NCBI RefSeq assembly: GCF_036711975.1
Contig: NC_091967.1
Coordinates: 26,970,001 to 27,034,000 of the forward strand
Direction of reading: 5' to 3'
DNA: 64,000 bases
DNA from: Onthophagus taurus
Taxonomy: Eukaryota > Arthropoda > Insecta > Coleoptera > Scarabaeidae
Shown: positions 48,101 to 60,900 of the stretch, piece after piece
Numbering within the stretch: position 1 is the stretch's first letter
How the letters are laid out: every line of letters begins with the position of its first letter
Notes under the pieces: generated by a model
Seen by the model: only the letters and a program-made list of their open reading frames with translations
What the model was told of the DNA's origin: nothing
Database searches by the model: none
Made by a program: the position numbers and the translations under genes

Positions 48101-48525
48101 ATTATATCTACTCAGATTTAAATCGCAATAAAAAATAATTATCGGTATTGGTACTTATGATTAATTAAGATTTTATTTTATGCGATAATAATTTAATATA
48201 GATAAATTTATAAGTTTAAAAATAAAAACAATGTTTTGTTTTGTGTTTAATTTTTTTATAGAAAATAGATGAAGCTACTAGCCTATTAACAGCAACTTGT
48301 GATACGTTTATAAAAACGCTTGAGGATTGCATGAAATTAGCCAGTGCAAATGTACTTTATGAATTGTCGCCAAATAACGACTTGACATTACCTCCAACAC
48401 CAGTTAATCTTAATCCACCTATAAAAAAGGTATTAATTAATTAATTAATTGTTTAAAACATAATTTTAATAAATATTTTTTAGACAAAAAATGTATCCCG
48501 TTTGAATTCGAACGATTCTCAATAA
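36104..48525 (+). CDS. Plekha3: PLEKHA3/FAPP1-like PH-domain protein
   Basis: Six coding exons: 36104-36143, 36212-36328, 36385-36537, 47946-48067, 48262-48429 and 48484-48525, 213 residues. Every donor is GT, every acceptor AG, and phases match throughout. Residues 1 to about 95 form the PH domain, starting [20 protein letters not shown]. Lys7 and Arg18 correspond to the PI4P-contacting residues of FAPP1, and the aromatic tip around Trp8/Trp12 fits its membrane-inserting loop. After a short linker comes the helical segment [15 protein letters not shown] and [19 protein letters not shown], conserved in PLEKHA3 and PLEKHA8. The frame ends at 48525 with no GLTP domain, so this is the FAPP1 form, shorter than the 300-residue human protein. 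The family works at the trans-Golgi with PI4P and ARF1. Intron 3 (36538-47945) is swollen by mobile DNA. Confidence 0.92.
36600..37604. other. Start of the large PLEKHA3 intron, no gene
   Basis: Mostly featureless. At 37158-37225 TACTCCCTCTGTTCCAAATT and two ATTATGGTATACA copies look like the end of a short MITE; its partner end was not found. Confidence 0.4.
37605..39095. repeat. 173-bp tandem satellite, about 8.6 copies
   Basis: The anchor GAATTCCTGG (or variant) recurs at 37618, 37791, 37964, 38137, 38309, 38482, 38655, 38828 and 39001: steps of 173 bp with one of 172. Each unit contains AAATGGTGATATCTATGGTG and GAATTTAACGCAGATGATTG. Units at 38137 and 38655 share private variants (TTAGAGAATT, GGCTTCAACC, GATTGATTATC), hinting at a three-unit higher-order period. 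The last unit decays after 39060. Confidence 0.93.
39096..39655. other. Non-coding intron stretch with imperfect internal repeats
   Basis: Two related segments around 39240-39340 and 39410-39510 share TTAATAAAAGTATCCTCTTT-like wording. No coding region is recognised. Confidence 0.4.
39660..39900 (-). repeat. hAT-like terminal region rich in GGATATCCGG
   Basis: TAACCGGATATCCGGCC and related motifs at 39687-39740 are like 21445-21530 and typical of hAT/ZBED-related ends. A minus-strand frame spans it but matches no protein domain. Confidence 0.4.
40014..40575. mobile_element. 560-bp foldback MITE (ATACAGGATGATTCAAAA type)
   Basis: Nearly a full palindrome: the left arm from ATACAGGATGATTCAAAAAA pairs with the right arm ending TTTTTTGAATCATTCTGTAT. 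Pairing continues through GGGGTCGCAAATGCCTC and GACCAATTAATAG-type motifs to a centre near 40310. Confidence 0.87.
40720..41345 (+). pseudogene. RTE-like reverse transcriptase fragment
   Basis: Frames give [39 protein letters not shown] (active site YADD is replaced by FTNN), [16 protein letters not shown] and VSSFVYLG. After a deletion come [19 protein letters not shown] and [19 protein letters not shown]. The order is that of RTE-type RT C-terminal regions. Stops throughout. Confidence 0.8.
41530..41558. repeat. piggyBac-type terminus (TTAA-ending)
   Basis: TTGGTCCTTAAGGGGTTAA matches the end at 20023-20039 except for one base, and ends in TTAA. No transposase lies beside it, so it is a solitary end or a very small derivative. 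Confidence 0.5.
41560..42806. other. Intron stretch with no gene
   Basis: Contains short frames without recognisable domains. Two weakly similar segments (41900-42020 and 42110-42200) share TTGACTTCTTTGCTATAGAGT-like and GCGATATGAC wording, suggesting an old internal duplication. Confidence 0.4.
42807..43302. mobile_element. Composite inverted-repeat element with two 60-bp mini-elements
   Basis: The outer ends TATACAAGGTCAGTCAAAAA and TTTTTGACTGACCCTGTATA are inverted. About 60 bp inside each lies another terminus (AATGGAACACCCTATA at 42858-42873, TATACAGGATGTTCCATT at 43246). The 370-bp centre is itself an inverted repeat (CGGTTCAACTTGAAACTC against GATGAACCGAAATAG). Confidence 0.75.
43385..43860 (-). 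pseudogene. Tc1-like transposase C-terminus with 3' end
   Basis: Minus-strand translation around 43800-43690 gives [20 protein letters not shown] followed by MPRRLRG, the invariant end of Tc1-type transposases (IDSMPRR). CTGTGAGCGTAAAAAAAAAG at 43406 looks like its terminus. The catalytic part is absent. Confidence 0.65.
45297..46835 (-). mobile_element. Penelope-like element fragment inserted in the pogo remnant
   Basis: The minus-strand frame 46753-45884 reads [61 protein letters not shown] and [20 protein letters not shown], the N-terminal half of a Penelope RT. The rest of the RT and the GIY-YIG domain are missing. A terminal motif (GGTTTCGCAGTTTATAAAGT) lies at 45342. A foldback MITE arm (45475-45828) is embedded. 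Confidence 0.82.
45475..45828. repeat. Right arm of the TATACAGGGTGTATCTG foldback MITE
   Basis: Matches 33988-34341 nearly base for base, ending TTCAGATACACCCTGTATA. Only one arm is present, so it is truncated at the left. Confidence 0.88.
47302..47945. other. 5' side of the pogo remnant and end of the PLEKHA3 intron
   Basis: GC-rich repeats GGGGGCACATT, AATGTGCCCC and AAAGTGCCCCC (47357-47430), and CATTGTACCCCCC at 47728, are subterminal and terminal repeats of the pogo remnant. No gene is visible. The intron ends TTTTAGCAG, a double acceptor. Confidence 0.5.
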
Positions 48526-48939
48526 AAATGTGTTTATTGTTACTTCGTCCATTGAGAGTTCCTGAGGTAAAATTTTTATTTGATTTACATTAACATAAGT
48601 TGTAATTAATTATAATTGATTTGATGTACGAAACGGTTGTTTATTGATAATTTATCTATGTGTTTTATTATTATTTTATTTCTTTTTACCTTTAATTATT
48701 TGTGATTGTGATAGGTGTTACTTAAATATACTTATTATTGGAAAATATTAATGAAAAGAATGTCCTTTTATGTAGGCATCTTCCAAGTTATAACAAAAAA
48801 TATATGTGATATTTTAGTAACTTTCTTTGTCTTTTTTTAATTCTTAATGTTTTCCATTATTGATCGGTTTTTGTTTACATTCAAGCGAAAATTAATCAAT
48901 AATTTTCTAACACTCGTTCTTTTACTTCATTTCTAAGTT
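48526..48939. other. Intergenic stretch between PLEKHA3 and BBS9
   Basis: 414 bp, AT-rich. An AATAAA (48521-48526) overlaps the PLEKHA3 stop codon and could be its polyadenylation signal. The BBS9 promoter must lie here or in an unseen upstream exon. Confidence 0.45.
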
Positions 48940-51900
48940 ATGTCTTTATTTCAAACGAAAGAATTATGGTCAAATCAATGTTCGGATTCCAATGTGGAAG
49001 AGTTCGATCAAAACGCGTTAAAAATTTCACAATTAAACGGGTCCCGCGATAACATTATAGTCGGAAGTCATAGTGGTGTATTAAGAATTTATCAACCAAG
49101 CATTTTCATTCCCGGTGATATAAATAATTTTAAAGCGAATGATTTATTGGTGGAAAAAGTTTTAGATGTTCCTATTCTACAATTGGATACTGGAAAATAT
49201 GTATCGTAAGTTTATTAACAAATAGTGCAAATAAATATTATTTTTTGAACTAAAACTAGAACTATCACTAGAACTCACAGTAGATCTAGAAACTTTTGGG
49301 TTAAGCCATACGTCTTTTGAAGAAGAGTTTGACGTTTCGAATGCCATGTTGCAACCTTCTTCAGAAACAAGTTCGAGGTGACGAAATCTGTGTGGTGAAG
49401 ACTACAACGAGTTAATTTTCCATGTGCTCTCTATCGCCTCTGTTATCATCATTTGGAAATAATTTCCGGCTCTGACTAGCACCTTGGTCTTATCGAAATC
49501 TAAGGCTTCTTCCTTTTCGTGGTAATGCTTTGCGACTGTTGACTGCTGGATCTTATATAGTCGGTCATCCCTCTCATCCTCCTTGATAGGACACTCGCCC
49601 AGTTCGGCTAATGTAATACTTCCTACAACTGCATGATAGCCGATAGACTGCTGCTCCCTGTAATAGGGTTAATTTATCATTAGCTATCACGATATCGTTC
49701 TCTTTCAGACTCTTTGCAATCCGCTTCGTCACAGCTGAAGCATAAGGGAGGCAGAGACAACCTTTGGCAGTAACCCGAAAGGTTGTATCCGGTTTTCTGA
49801 AGTACATCTTCTAGAAATCTTTCTTAAATTCTTCTCGTCGCGTATCCTTTCGGCGATGGTTAACTCCAAATTCATTGTGTAAATTGATAAATTAAAAATA
49901 CAAAAAGAACTAATCTTTTGCTCCACAATGATGTTTATTTTATTTTAATTTTCAATCTGTACTACACGTGTTTCGCTTTTTTCATAAAAGCGTCAATATT
50001 GGGTGATATTCAATATTAATTAAAAGAATTAAAGATTAAAATTACCTTAAAATATGAGAGGCGAGCACATGTTATCACGTTTTGAAACGGTCTGACGAGA
50101 GCGTTAAAGAAATTGTAAAGATAAAAATAAAGTTAAACAGAGAAAGGTGACTCACTTTAGAGTCACAGATTCACAGAGATTTACACCTTCTTAATGATAT
50201 TCATAGAAACTTTACTAATAAGTAAGTTCAGTCACTTTGAAGGATGTTAGTGTAATGTTAAAACAAAAAATAAAGATAATAAAGATTTGATTGTCACATT
50301 AGGAGACAAGAATGCAGGTTTGGTTATTATCCCTAAAGAGGCTTACATCTTCAAAACCTATTAATTTTTTGAACAGAACAACATCAAACACATTAACAAA
50401 GACTCTACACTTAAATACAACAATAACCTAAAGATACTTATTAATACCTGTAAAGAAAGTATAAAAAATGTCGATATCAACACGAATCTCCTTACCCAAA
50501 TGAACCCATTGTCTCCTACACTCAAATCTCTTATTAAACTACATAAACCTGAACAAAGCATAACCAAATAAGCCTAATGAAATTATCGCTAAACATTTAC
50601 AGAAATTCTTATACAACAACTTTTAAAAAAATTTTATTTACACTATTAAAAACTTTTCAGAACTCATAGAATAACTTTCTAAAGTCAAAATTAATAATAA
50701 ATCTATTTTAGTTTCCCTCGATATAAAAAATCTATATTCTAATGTTCCTGTTAATGATTGCATCAACATAATTGAAGATTTCCTTTGTATTAATAAAAAG
50801 AGATTTAATAACGTATATGGATATTTTTCGTCTTGCTTCTGTAATTAAGTTTGTGAACAAAACTTCTTCATCTTCAATGGCAAACATTATCGTATGACCA
50901 ATGGGGTCTCCAATTTCCGGTATCATGGCTGATATCTATGTGCACAAATTTGAGGAGACTCTCTTTTCTGAAAAATATTCCTTGTTTACCAAGGATATAG
51001 TTTTCTATAAGAGATATGTTGATGATATTTTGATTGTTTTTAATGGTAATAAGGCTCAATTACTAATGTCTTTATCAACGTTAGTGTACTTGAATTTACT
51101 AATGAATTGGAAGAAGAATCTAAAATTAATTTCTTGGATGTTACTATTTCCAAGGACCTTTCAAGGTCATCACTTAATTTCAACATATACCGTAAAGACA
51201 CAGCCACTGATATGATTATCCCGAAATCCTCCTTCTCCAGTTCACATCATAAATTTGCTTCATTTCGTTTCCTCTTTAATAGACTCCTCAATTTTCCCTT
51301 ACAACATTCTTACTTTATTGTTGAACTAAAAAAGATAATCAAGATCGGCTTAAATAATAATTGTTATTCTCTTCAAGAAATTCAAAACATATATAATAAA
51401 ACCCATAACAATATTACCAATAAGATGATCTTGCCAAGAATTAATGAAAAACTTAAATTTGTTTCTATTCCTTTTCATCCTAACTTACAAAACTCTTATT
51501 TTTAAATTTCATAAAATTACTCCTGTATTTTCTGCCAACTATAAATTAGGTCAATTGCTTGTCAACAATAAACATAAATTCGATCAAAACCTTAAAAGTG
51601 GCATCTATAAACTTAATTGTGAAGACTATGATTGCTTTTACATTGGTCAAACGGGACGTAACATAAAAACTAGATATAAAGAACACATTTCAAAAAATAA
51701 TTCTGCTTTTTTCAAACGTTTAACTGAAACAGGACATAAATCTGATCTCTCTAATATTGCCCTCCTAAAAGGCCTAAAGAAATCAAAAAAGATGGATCTT
51801 TATGAAGAATATTTTATTAGATCACATAACAAATCTAATCCAAATCTTTTAGTTAATGATTATACATATTTCTACCAAAATAGATTATTTTCCGGTTTCC

Positions 51901-54900
51901 TTTAATAAATTTCTTTTGACTCACATCCCCCGCTCTTTGCAGATTATTTCTTTTTGAGACATATTTTTGGAAATTTTATTAGCTTTTGAAATTATATTAC
52001 TGAAGTTTCTATGAATATCATTAAGAAGGGGTAAATCTCTGTGAATCTGTGACTCTAAAATGAATCACCTTTCCCTGTTTAACTTTATTTTTACCTTTAC
52101 AATTTCTTTCACGCTCGTTAATTTTAATCTTTAATTATTTTAATTAATATTGAACATCACCCCGTTTTCTTACAACTAGTTTTACTTTTTGATAGTTTGA
52201 ATTGTTTTTTAGATTTTTTAATTATTCTTTTTGGTCTTTCGGCGCCTTCGTTATGTTATTCCCTCTTATTTCATTGCAACCTCTGATTAACTGACGGTAA
52301 TTATTAGTTATTTTATCCACCTTTAATTCTAATTTTGACACCGTATGTTAATTACTTTATATGTACCTGATGACGCTTTTATGAAAAAAGCGAAACACGT
52401 GTAGTACAGATTGAAAATTAAAATAAAATAAACATCATTGCGTATCCTTTCTGCTACCCGAAGAGGGCTTGTATAACTGATGTCTTCTGTTGTGGATGGT
52501 GATGGAACGAAGCCTTTTGATAACTTTTCGTGTGTGTCTTCTTCCAATATACTCCCAGTGACCAAAACATCCAGGAAAGGTAACTGATTTGTAATTCGTG
52601 GAAACGATGTTTTCCTTGCTGCCAGATCACAGATGTATCATCCGCATAACGAAGCCATAGCTTTAGTTTCCACGAATTCTTCCTTAATGCTTCTTCCTCA
52701 AACATCACCATGTAGAAATTGACGATTACCGGTGACAAAGGTGATCCCATGGCTGGTTCGGTTTAATATTGATTCGCATTACTAGTAGAAATCTCTCTTC
52801 CAGCTAAAATATAGAGATCTTAAACAGTATTCCACTGTCTTTGGAGTTTTTGGCGGAAACCATCATATGATTTTTTTTTCCTATAAAAAGGGACAGAATT
52901 TTGGTAAGGTGTTTCATCAGCTGATACGTTAGAGAATTAATGCCACTGACAGTAGGGTGTAGCGGGTCATCTGGTTTATATTCATTATTTTAGGTAATTC
53001 ATAAATTCTTGGTTGTACTGGGGTCTGTACAAGCAAACTTCTCTGTATGTATGTAGGAAAGGGGGGTATGCTTCCGCATACCTCCTACACTCTCTCCGGC
53101 TACATCAACCAGCTTAAGGAATTTCCGAAGGCTAGGATACAGCTCAGAGGTGTGTTCCTGATGCTCGGCCATTCCTCTCTAAAGTCTCTCATTCTGAGAT
53201 CTTGCAGAGTGGGGCATTCACACAAGATGTGTCGAGCCGTCTCCTCGCTCTCTTCACAGAGGCGACAGAGAGGACTAACAGCAAGCTTAAGGTTATAAAG
53301 ACGCTTGTTTACCTTACAGTGACCCGTGACGAGTCCCGTTACAGTTCGTAGAGCGTTTCTACCAAGCCTTACGAAAGACAAGGCTGCCTCTGCTGAGGGA
53401 TAATGTAATACTTCCTTAGACAGATGGCAGCCCTTAACCTTATCCCACCAGTCTATAAACTTTTTGTAGGTAAAATCTTTAATTATCTCAATCTGAGTTG
53501 ATAAGGACGGAGCGATTATCGGTATGGCGAACATCTCTTGGTAGCCCTTTTGGCAAGCCTATCAGCGTGCTTGTTACCTGAACAAGTCGAGTGTCCTTTT
53601 GTCCATTGAAGTATAACTGAGTTATGCACTGCGGCCTTCTCCAAAGTCAGATGACAACCCATTACCCCATTTGAGGTAATTGTTATTCTACCCAGGGCTA
53701 GAATAGCTTGTCTACTGTCAGTGTAAATTGTGAAAGTCTTACCTACCAAGTTGGATCTGACAATAACGTCAGCGGCAAGTTGTATGGCGATTAACTTTTA
53801 AGATTTTAGTTTCGACGGTGGTTCAGATACGTGGAATCGGAGATCGTACGAGATGACTCCGGCTCCAGCTCCTTCCCGTCTCCTTGAACCATCAGTGTAG
53901 ATTTTAGGCTGTTTTTTACCTCTACTTCTGTGGAACTTGGGTGGGTGGGATATTTCTTCGTAAAAATGTGTTGTAGGGGTGTGAAGTCTGTGACGTCCTT
54001 TCCTGGTAACTGGATTTAGGAAAGGGGTCTTGGTGCCCTTTCAGATGTTCGGGATGTTAACGGTCTCGGGCGCCACCTTATTATTAGATAGTTAAGGAAC
54101 TCTCGCCTCCAAGTAGCTTTTTGGAGTTACAGTCGGAGAATCCAGGTTTTCGGTAAGGGAAAGAAGAAAACAACAAAATTCTGTTTCCCGATTTTTCCCC
54201 TTCAAGAACAAGAAGTCTCCCTTCAAATAACAATCATAAATTTTATTAACAATAAAATAATCGAAGCAGGAGAGCGATTTATTCATTTTAACACGGTCGG
54301 AGAATGGAGACGGTGGGAATAAATTGACAAGACTTCGATTTTAAAATAAATGAACTTAATCGAAAAAAACGAAATAAGGCGGAGATATAGGATACACCTG
54401 GAAACCTTCCTAAGGTGTAAAGGAACGGAACACTCGAAGAACCTTCCAAGAGTATTAAGGTTGGGACAAAAATGCATAAAAATTAATGAAAGTTAACAAC
54501 AAAATAAAATCAAAGTCTATCAAAATAAATCGGACTTACGGTAAATTTGAAATACGGGTATTTCGGAAACTAACTGTCGATGAAGATTATTGTCGAAGAC
54601 GGTCGTAGAACTGATGAAGAACTAAAGAAATAAAAGGTGAGTTTTACGATGATGATTGTTTATTTATTTGTTTCGTTGCGACAATTGTTTCGACTAATAT
54701 GGTCTTCTTCTTATCGCTAAATTGATGAAGAACTGTTCTTTTAATAAATTGCCGGTATTGAGGGAGAAGGTTTCGGTAAAGCCATTGTAATTCGTTAGCA
54801 GGAGAGATATTCCCGTGGCGACGAATCAAAGTCTGGACTTCGGTTATGTATATCCCCAACGATTCATTTGGGCGTTGCAAGCGTCTCGCAATTTTCGCCT

Positions 54901-57900
54901 CCAGGTCTTCTTGGTAATTTACGGGAAAGTACATCATCTTGAAATCTGCGGAAAATTGATACCAAGTTCTCCAGAATCGTCGGTTATTTCTAAACCACAA
55001 CGCGGCTTCTCCGCGTAACAGTTCGGGTATTCTGGGAAGCAGTTCATTTAATGGAATTCCTTGTGTGGCATAGGTCTCTTCCACCTTTTCTAGGAAAGCA
55101 ATCGGTTCATCAAACAGTCCCTAGACGGACATATTCCATCGGTCTACGCGGAGATTGTAATGATGTGAAATGGTTAAATCGGTACAGTTGTGTGGTGATG
55201 GTGGATGTGAGGAAGAACGATGCTGTAAATTGGGAGTTTGTGATTTATCGGACTTCTAGGTTTTTCGGTTATAATAGTGGGAAATAGAAAAGGGGTCGGT
55301 TCCAGTTGTACTTGTGGTGTTCTTCTTCCTTCCTTAATGAATTTTGCCAACCTCTTTCGCATTTCGTCTACAGTTCCAGTCTTGTCCAGGCAGAATTTTT
55401 CTAACTCCGTTTTTCGAAGTAAATCCATCCTGTTCGACTAGCGGTGGTTCCAGGATCCATTTCAATCACCTCCAGATCTACCTGTTCGTCCTCAGAAGTC
55501 ATTTTGTCCTAACGGTATTAATAATTTAATCGGAAAATAATAAATTTATAAAAGAGAAAATAAAAATAACGGTGTTGCTGCTTCTCTTTCTTATATTCGG
55601 AAAAACTGCCCCTGCTCGGGCGCCAAAATTTGTTAATTTCGGAATTATTTAATTTGATAATAATTTTTCGATGAGCACATGTTTTCGTGATTCAGCAATT
55701 TTATTAATTACTTTCATTTATTGATGATTCGGTCAGGGAACGTTGTCGGAATTCAAGGTAACGGTTTTAAAATGGGAAACGGGGAAAATCAAAGTTTAAT
55801 AAGAAAATTATCAAAATTAATAAAATGTGAATTGGATTGCATAAACGGGCGGTGATAAGATATCCTTTTTGGAATTCTGTAAATTGGGTGAAAACCAGTG
55901 CTCGAAATGGACTTTTTCACGAACCAGAACGCTTCCGAAATTTTTTATTAGGTAAATAAAAATAAAATAAGTAACACTCGCAAAATTTTTTTTGTTACAA
56001 AAGTTTCCACAATAGCTCGTATTTTTTGGCTAATTTGTGAACTCTTTTGCGGCTGGCTGCATCATCGGCTGAATGTCGACCTGAAACAAACAAAAATTAT
56101 ACTATATCTATACTGATGCAACAACTTAAAAATTTTATTAGGTAGTATTAAATAGATTTTAATTACCTTTTGCTAACCACGATCGCACATATTTTTCAGG
56201 GATAAATTGCGTTAGTGGTGGTCCAACGCAGTTTATGAATAACAGTGCAGCAGTTGTTTCCACCGACAACGATGATCCTAATGATGTTACTATTTCATTC
56301 ATTGAACTGAAATTCCTCTCACATTCGCTAGTGGATATTGGAATTAATGCAATAACGTTTAAAAGTGGTTTCAAATCATCAGGAATTTCTTCTTTTCCTC
56401 CGTTCATTTTGTAGAACCTAAAGCCACGAATTATTTGTACATCATTTAAATAGAACTGAGTACACAGATGTCTAATTTCTTTATCACCATATTGTATTTC
56501 TACTTCACCATCATTTGATTTTGGCCAATTCTTCGGCTCAAGAACACTAATACTCGCTAGTAAATTAGTGTATGTGTTTCCATTTTCAATCTGACTTGTC
56601 TGACGTTTGGCATCATAACGAGAACCATGAAAAGACGAAGTTGTTATTATACGATTCCTCATGTTATTTGCTAAACTGGTATACAGCTGTGCAGTATTTA
56701 AGGGTACAACTCTACCCTCATGAAGTTGTATACCTTTATATGTATTTTCTGAGATAGAGCACAAAAGTTTATCAAGTTTGGGTCCTGGTTGAGTAGTCAT
56801 GGAGTCGAAAATTCGAATTGTAGTTCTTATAGCTTTATCAGCTTCAACAAGAGTAATGTTTTGACGCTGCAATACTTCTGACAAATCTCCCATTTCATCA
56901 AGAGCGTCAGACATAGCATGTAGATTTTTTAAAAATTGTACATCAGTCATAATGTTGAGTAAACCATTGTATTTGGCCCTTTCTTTTGTATCTCTAGTCA
57001 AATCCTTAGAGGCTGTCTCAAAATGTTCACAAAGTGCTTGGTAGTTATGTAATACAGCATTGATTGCACGTTTGCTTGATGCAACCCATCGAACAGATAA
57101 AATTCTTCCGATTCTTAAAATTTGCGCCTCAAGCGAAGCTGCTGCCTTTTTGAGCTCATTTTGGTTTTTGGGCGATAGGTGGTATAAGCTATATAATTTA
57201 TCTATAAAGATTTTAAAATGGTTGATACCACTGACTTCATTAACGCAGTCATTGACAGCAAGCTCTAATCTGTGATTAGAGCAGTGCCACACTAATAAAT
57301 TTGGAAATATTGTTTGCAACCGCGTTGCTACTCCGGACTTCTTTCCAATCATAACCGAGGCTCCATCACAGGCCAAGGGTATGAGGTGCTCTTCCAGAAA
57401 AGTTTGATCAAAGCCATATTTATTTAGGCATATCAAAAGATCCTTTGTGATATTTTCAGCAGATGAACCAGTCAGCTCAATTCAGTCAAGATTAAAGACA
57501 TAGGTACCTTCTATATTTGACGAGGAATCTTCGAAATTTGACCTTATTACTACAACCAAAGTCGTTTTTTTGCTTAGGGTTGTTGACTCGTCTATCAAAA
57601 CTGAGATTTTCCTTTTATTTTCAATAATATTTTTGCATATGGCGTTTTTCATTTCAAATGCGATATGAGTCACAATGTTTTGACATGACACGTTTTGTCA
57701 GAATGTAAAATCTTACCCATAGTTAGTCCATTTGAAATTTGTAGATCTATATCAACAGGCAGATCAGTAAATGGCCTTTGATTTTTCGCAATTTTGTAAA
57801 CAGTTCTGAAAACTCGTTCAGTGGTAGTAAATAATGTTTCATTCATTTTGTCAATGCCTCCTTCAATGGTCTTTTTTTTTTGCATGCTCTAGAATTTCTA

Positions 57901-60900
57901 TGGCCTTTTTATGAGCTTCCGAATGTTTGTGTTCAAATATTTTTTTACGTAGGCTTGATTGCTGTGACTCCCGAGTCTTTCCATTTTCTGTCACTGAACA
58001 TTCTTGCCACGGTTTTGAAACTCTTTTGTTTTTGTCACTGTGAATGGCGAAAGAATCCACTTTGCCATAAACTAAACAGCCCAAAGCCTTATTTTCGACG
58101 ACGAGCCAGTCATTGTTTTCTTTGAATGCCTGGTACTGGCTTACATTCCAACAAGCAGGTATGTGTTTGATATTATCACTGTTCTCATCGACCTTACTCG
58201 GGCCACTTGTGCTGGGAAGATTTTGATAATCTTTTTCCAGTACTGTTTTCTTATTGCTGATCGGACTAGTCTCGTCAGGCTTGTGTGGCCTCTTTTTAAG
58301 CCAATTTTGTAGATTATTCATTTTAAATGCCTACGCGACCGACACTGGACCTACAACGACATTGTAAATACGAAAATAGTAAGGTTAAAAATTTTTATTC
58401 ATTGTTAGATGATTAGAATGCATACACACTGTCACTTCAATAAACTATCAACACTAATCCTATCTACCAACAAACAGGAACGAAATGAAAATAACACAGT
58501 CTATATCTTTTAAGATCAAAGACAAATGCACTTGTTGAAACTACGCTGCCAATGCCAATGCGAACTCGGCTTAATCATGCCTATGCGCACACATACATCG
58601 TCGTCACGAGAGATCCAATTGTACGCGCGCTTTTTAAACTGAAAAGCAGTGTCCGTCCGTACTAACGTAGGTTTTTCGCTGAAGCCAATATGACATGAGG
58701 AAAACTTTTACGAAACGGAACGGTGATTTCACGGTGCGTTCCGGTCCATTTCGAGTACGATATGTTACAGTTTTCACTGAACATATCGAGGTAGTGTGGG
58801 AAGGGAAGTATACTCGGATGTATTTAATTTTCGGTGATTTTTCGGGATATTTGGTTTTTGAAAAATCAAAATAATGTAACTTCGTTACAAGTTCGTTATA
58901 CATTCCAGAATTGGTGAGTAGTCCACCATTTCATTCCAGAGAATGACATTTTTAATATATCTTTCACCCATTAGAATTCTTGCTGCTCATAGTCGAATCA
59001 TGGTCATCAAGCGTTAGGTTCAACATATTTTCCATGGCTGCAGTGGGGGTAGACTGTAAGGTCTTTGACCACCATACTGCTGCACCATATGTAAGCATAG
59101 GTGGGACTACAGCCGTGTAAATCCAGAGGGCATTTTTGGGTTGGGTTGGATTGAGTGACAAACCCCATGACAAACCCCATCTTACCTATAGCCTTCCGGC
59201 ATTGACCGAATGCAACGTACGCTGTTTTTACTTTATTATCTAGGTGAGCTCTCCATGTCAATTAGCGTCCTTTACACCAAGAGTTTTTTCGACAGTTTTG
59301 GAGCGTTACAATTACAATATATTGAACTTTTTCTGGAGACATATTTATACATGAGTTTAAAACTCTAAATCTGCTATTTATGTGTCCAAAAGCATTTTCA
59401 GTTGTATTTCTTGCTCTAGATAATCTGTAGTTATAAATGCGTTTTTCTGAATTTAAATTTTTTTGAGGGTAAGGTTTTAGCAAATGCTTCGTCTCAAACA
59501 AAAACAAAATTGAGGTTATATTTCGTTTTTGTCGGTGTAGGTAAATTTAGACAATAAGATTGCAATCTTCTATAGAACTCTGTGTAAGCTATTACACCTC
59601 CATCAGAGAGCCTTCCATTTTTTCCCACATCAATATATATAAATTCATAATTAGCGTTTACAATAGCCATCAGAACAACACTATAAAAATTTTTGTAATT
59701 AAAATATTGTGCTCCTGTTCTATGAGGCTGAACAATGCGAATGTGCTTTCCATCGATGGCTCCTCCACAATTTATAAAATTCCATTTTTTCTCATAGCCT
59801 TCCGACGTTTTTAACCATTCTTCTTCGTTTTTAGGAAACTGAAAATAATACAGCAAATCAGTCGTCAAATAGTTCAACTGCAACTAAACCAACGTTTATA
59901 ACAAAAAAAAGGTACAAAAAAAAAGGCAACATCAAACACACAATTTTTGGAACCCTGCCAACGTGCTTTGGAGAAAAACATCACTGAAACAACCGAATAT
60001 GAAGCAGTTGGCATAAACGTGGCAAAGAAATTAGATAAAATGAAAAATACACAAGCCATATATGCTGAAACATTAATAAATACAATTTTAAGTAAAGGTT
60101 TATTAAACCAGTTGACTCCAAATACTGCAATTTTTGAAGACAAACGTAATGATCCTCACAGGTATTACACTCATTTGATCAATACACCGTCAAATTCATC
60201 AACCCCAGTACCTAATATGGATGAATGTTTATCACAGATAACATTGCCGTTGCACAGAACAACACATGAGCATTCCACTACATCTGCAGTTGCTGAGTAT
60301 TATGAAGAAAGTACTTCATTTTTAGAATTATAAAGATTGTTTTGCATTCTACGTTAAAGTTCGAGTTAATTTCTGTTAGTTAAGTAAGGTTCTTGTTTGT
60401 TTTGAAATACTTATTTGTTTATTATTCGAAATATTTCGAATAACATTAAAGTTAATAACCTCAGTACAGGTTTTTAATATTTTCACAAAACCTATTGTAC
60501 ATACAAGCTGCTTAAAAAAAATTAAATGTGTTACCTTCAAAAAATCCTGCTTCAGAGCAGTATAAATCGCCCAACATGTTTCTGGTATAATATGACGTAA
60601 AGCTGGAATAGATATACATGTAGAGAACTGTAAGTCCTGAAGAGATCGTCCTGTTGCTAAAAACCGAAGAGTAGCTGCTAAACGTTCTTCTGCTGTTATG
60701 CTTGTCCTCATTACTGTATCCTGCTTTGTTATGTAAGGAGTAACAGCTTTTAAAAGGTATTCAAATGCTAAATTATCCATCCGTAAGTAGTTTTTAAAAT
60801 CATCTGGATTATTTTCTTTAAGTTCCCTCAAAAGAGACAAATGTCCATATCTATTTTTATGCTGACGCCATTTTTTCACCCATATTCTTCTAGGTTTCTT

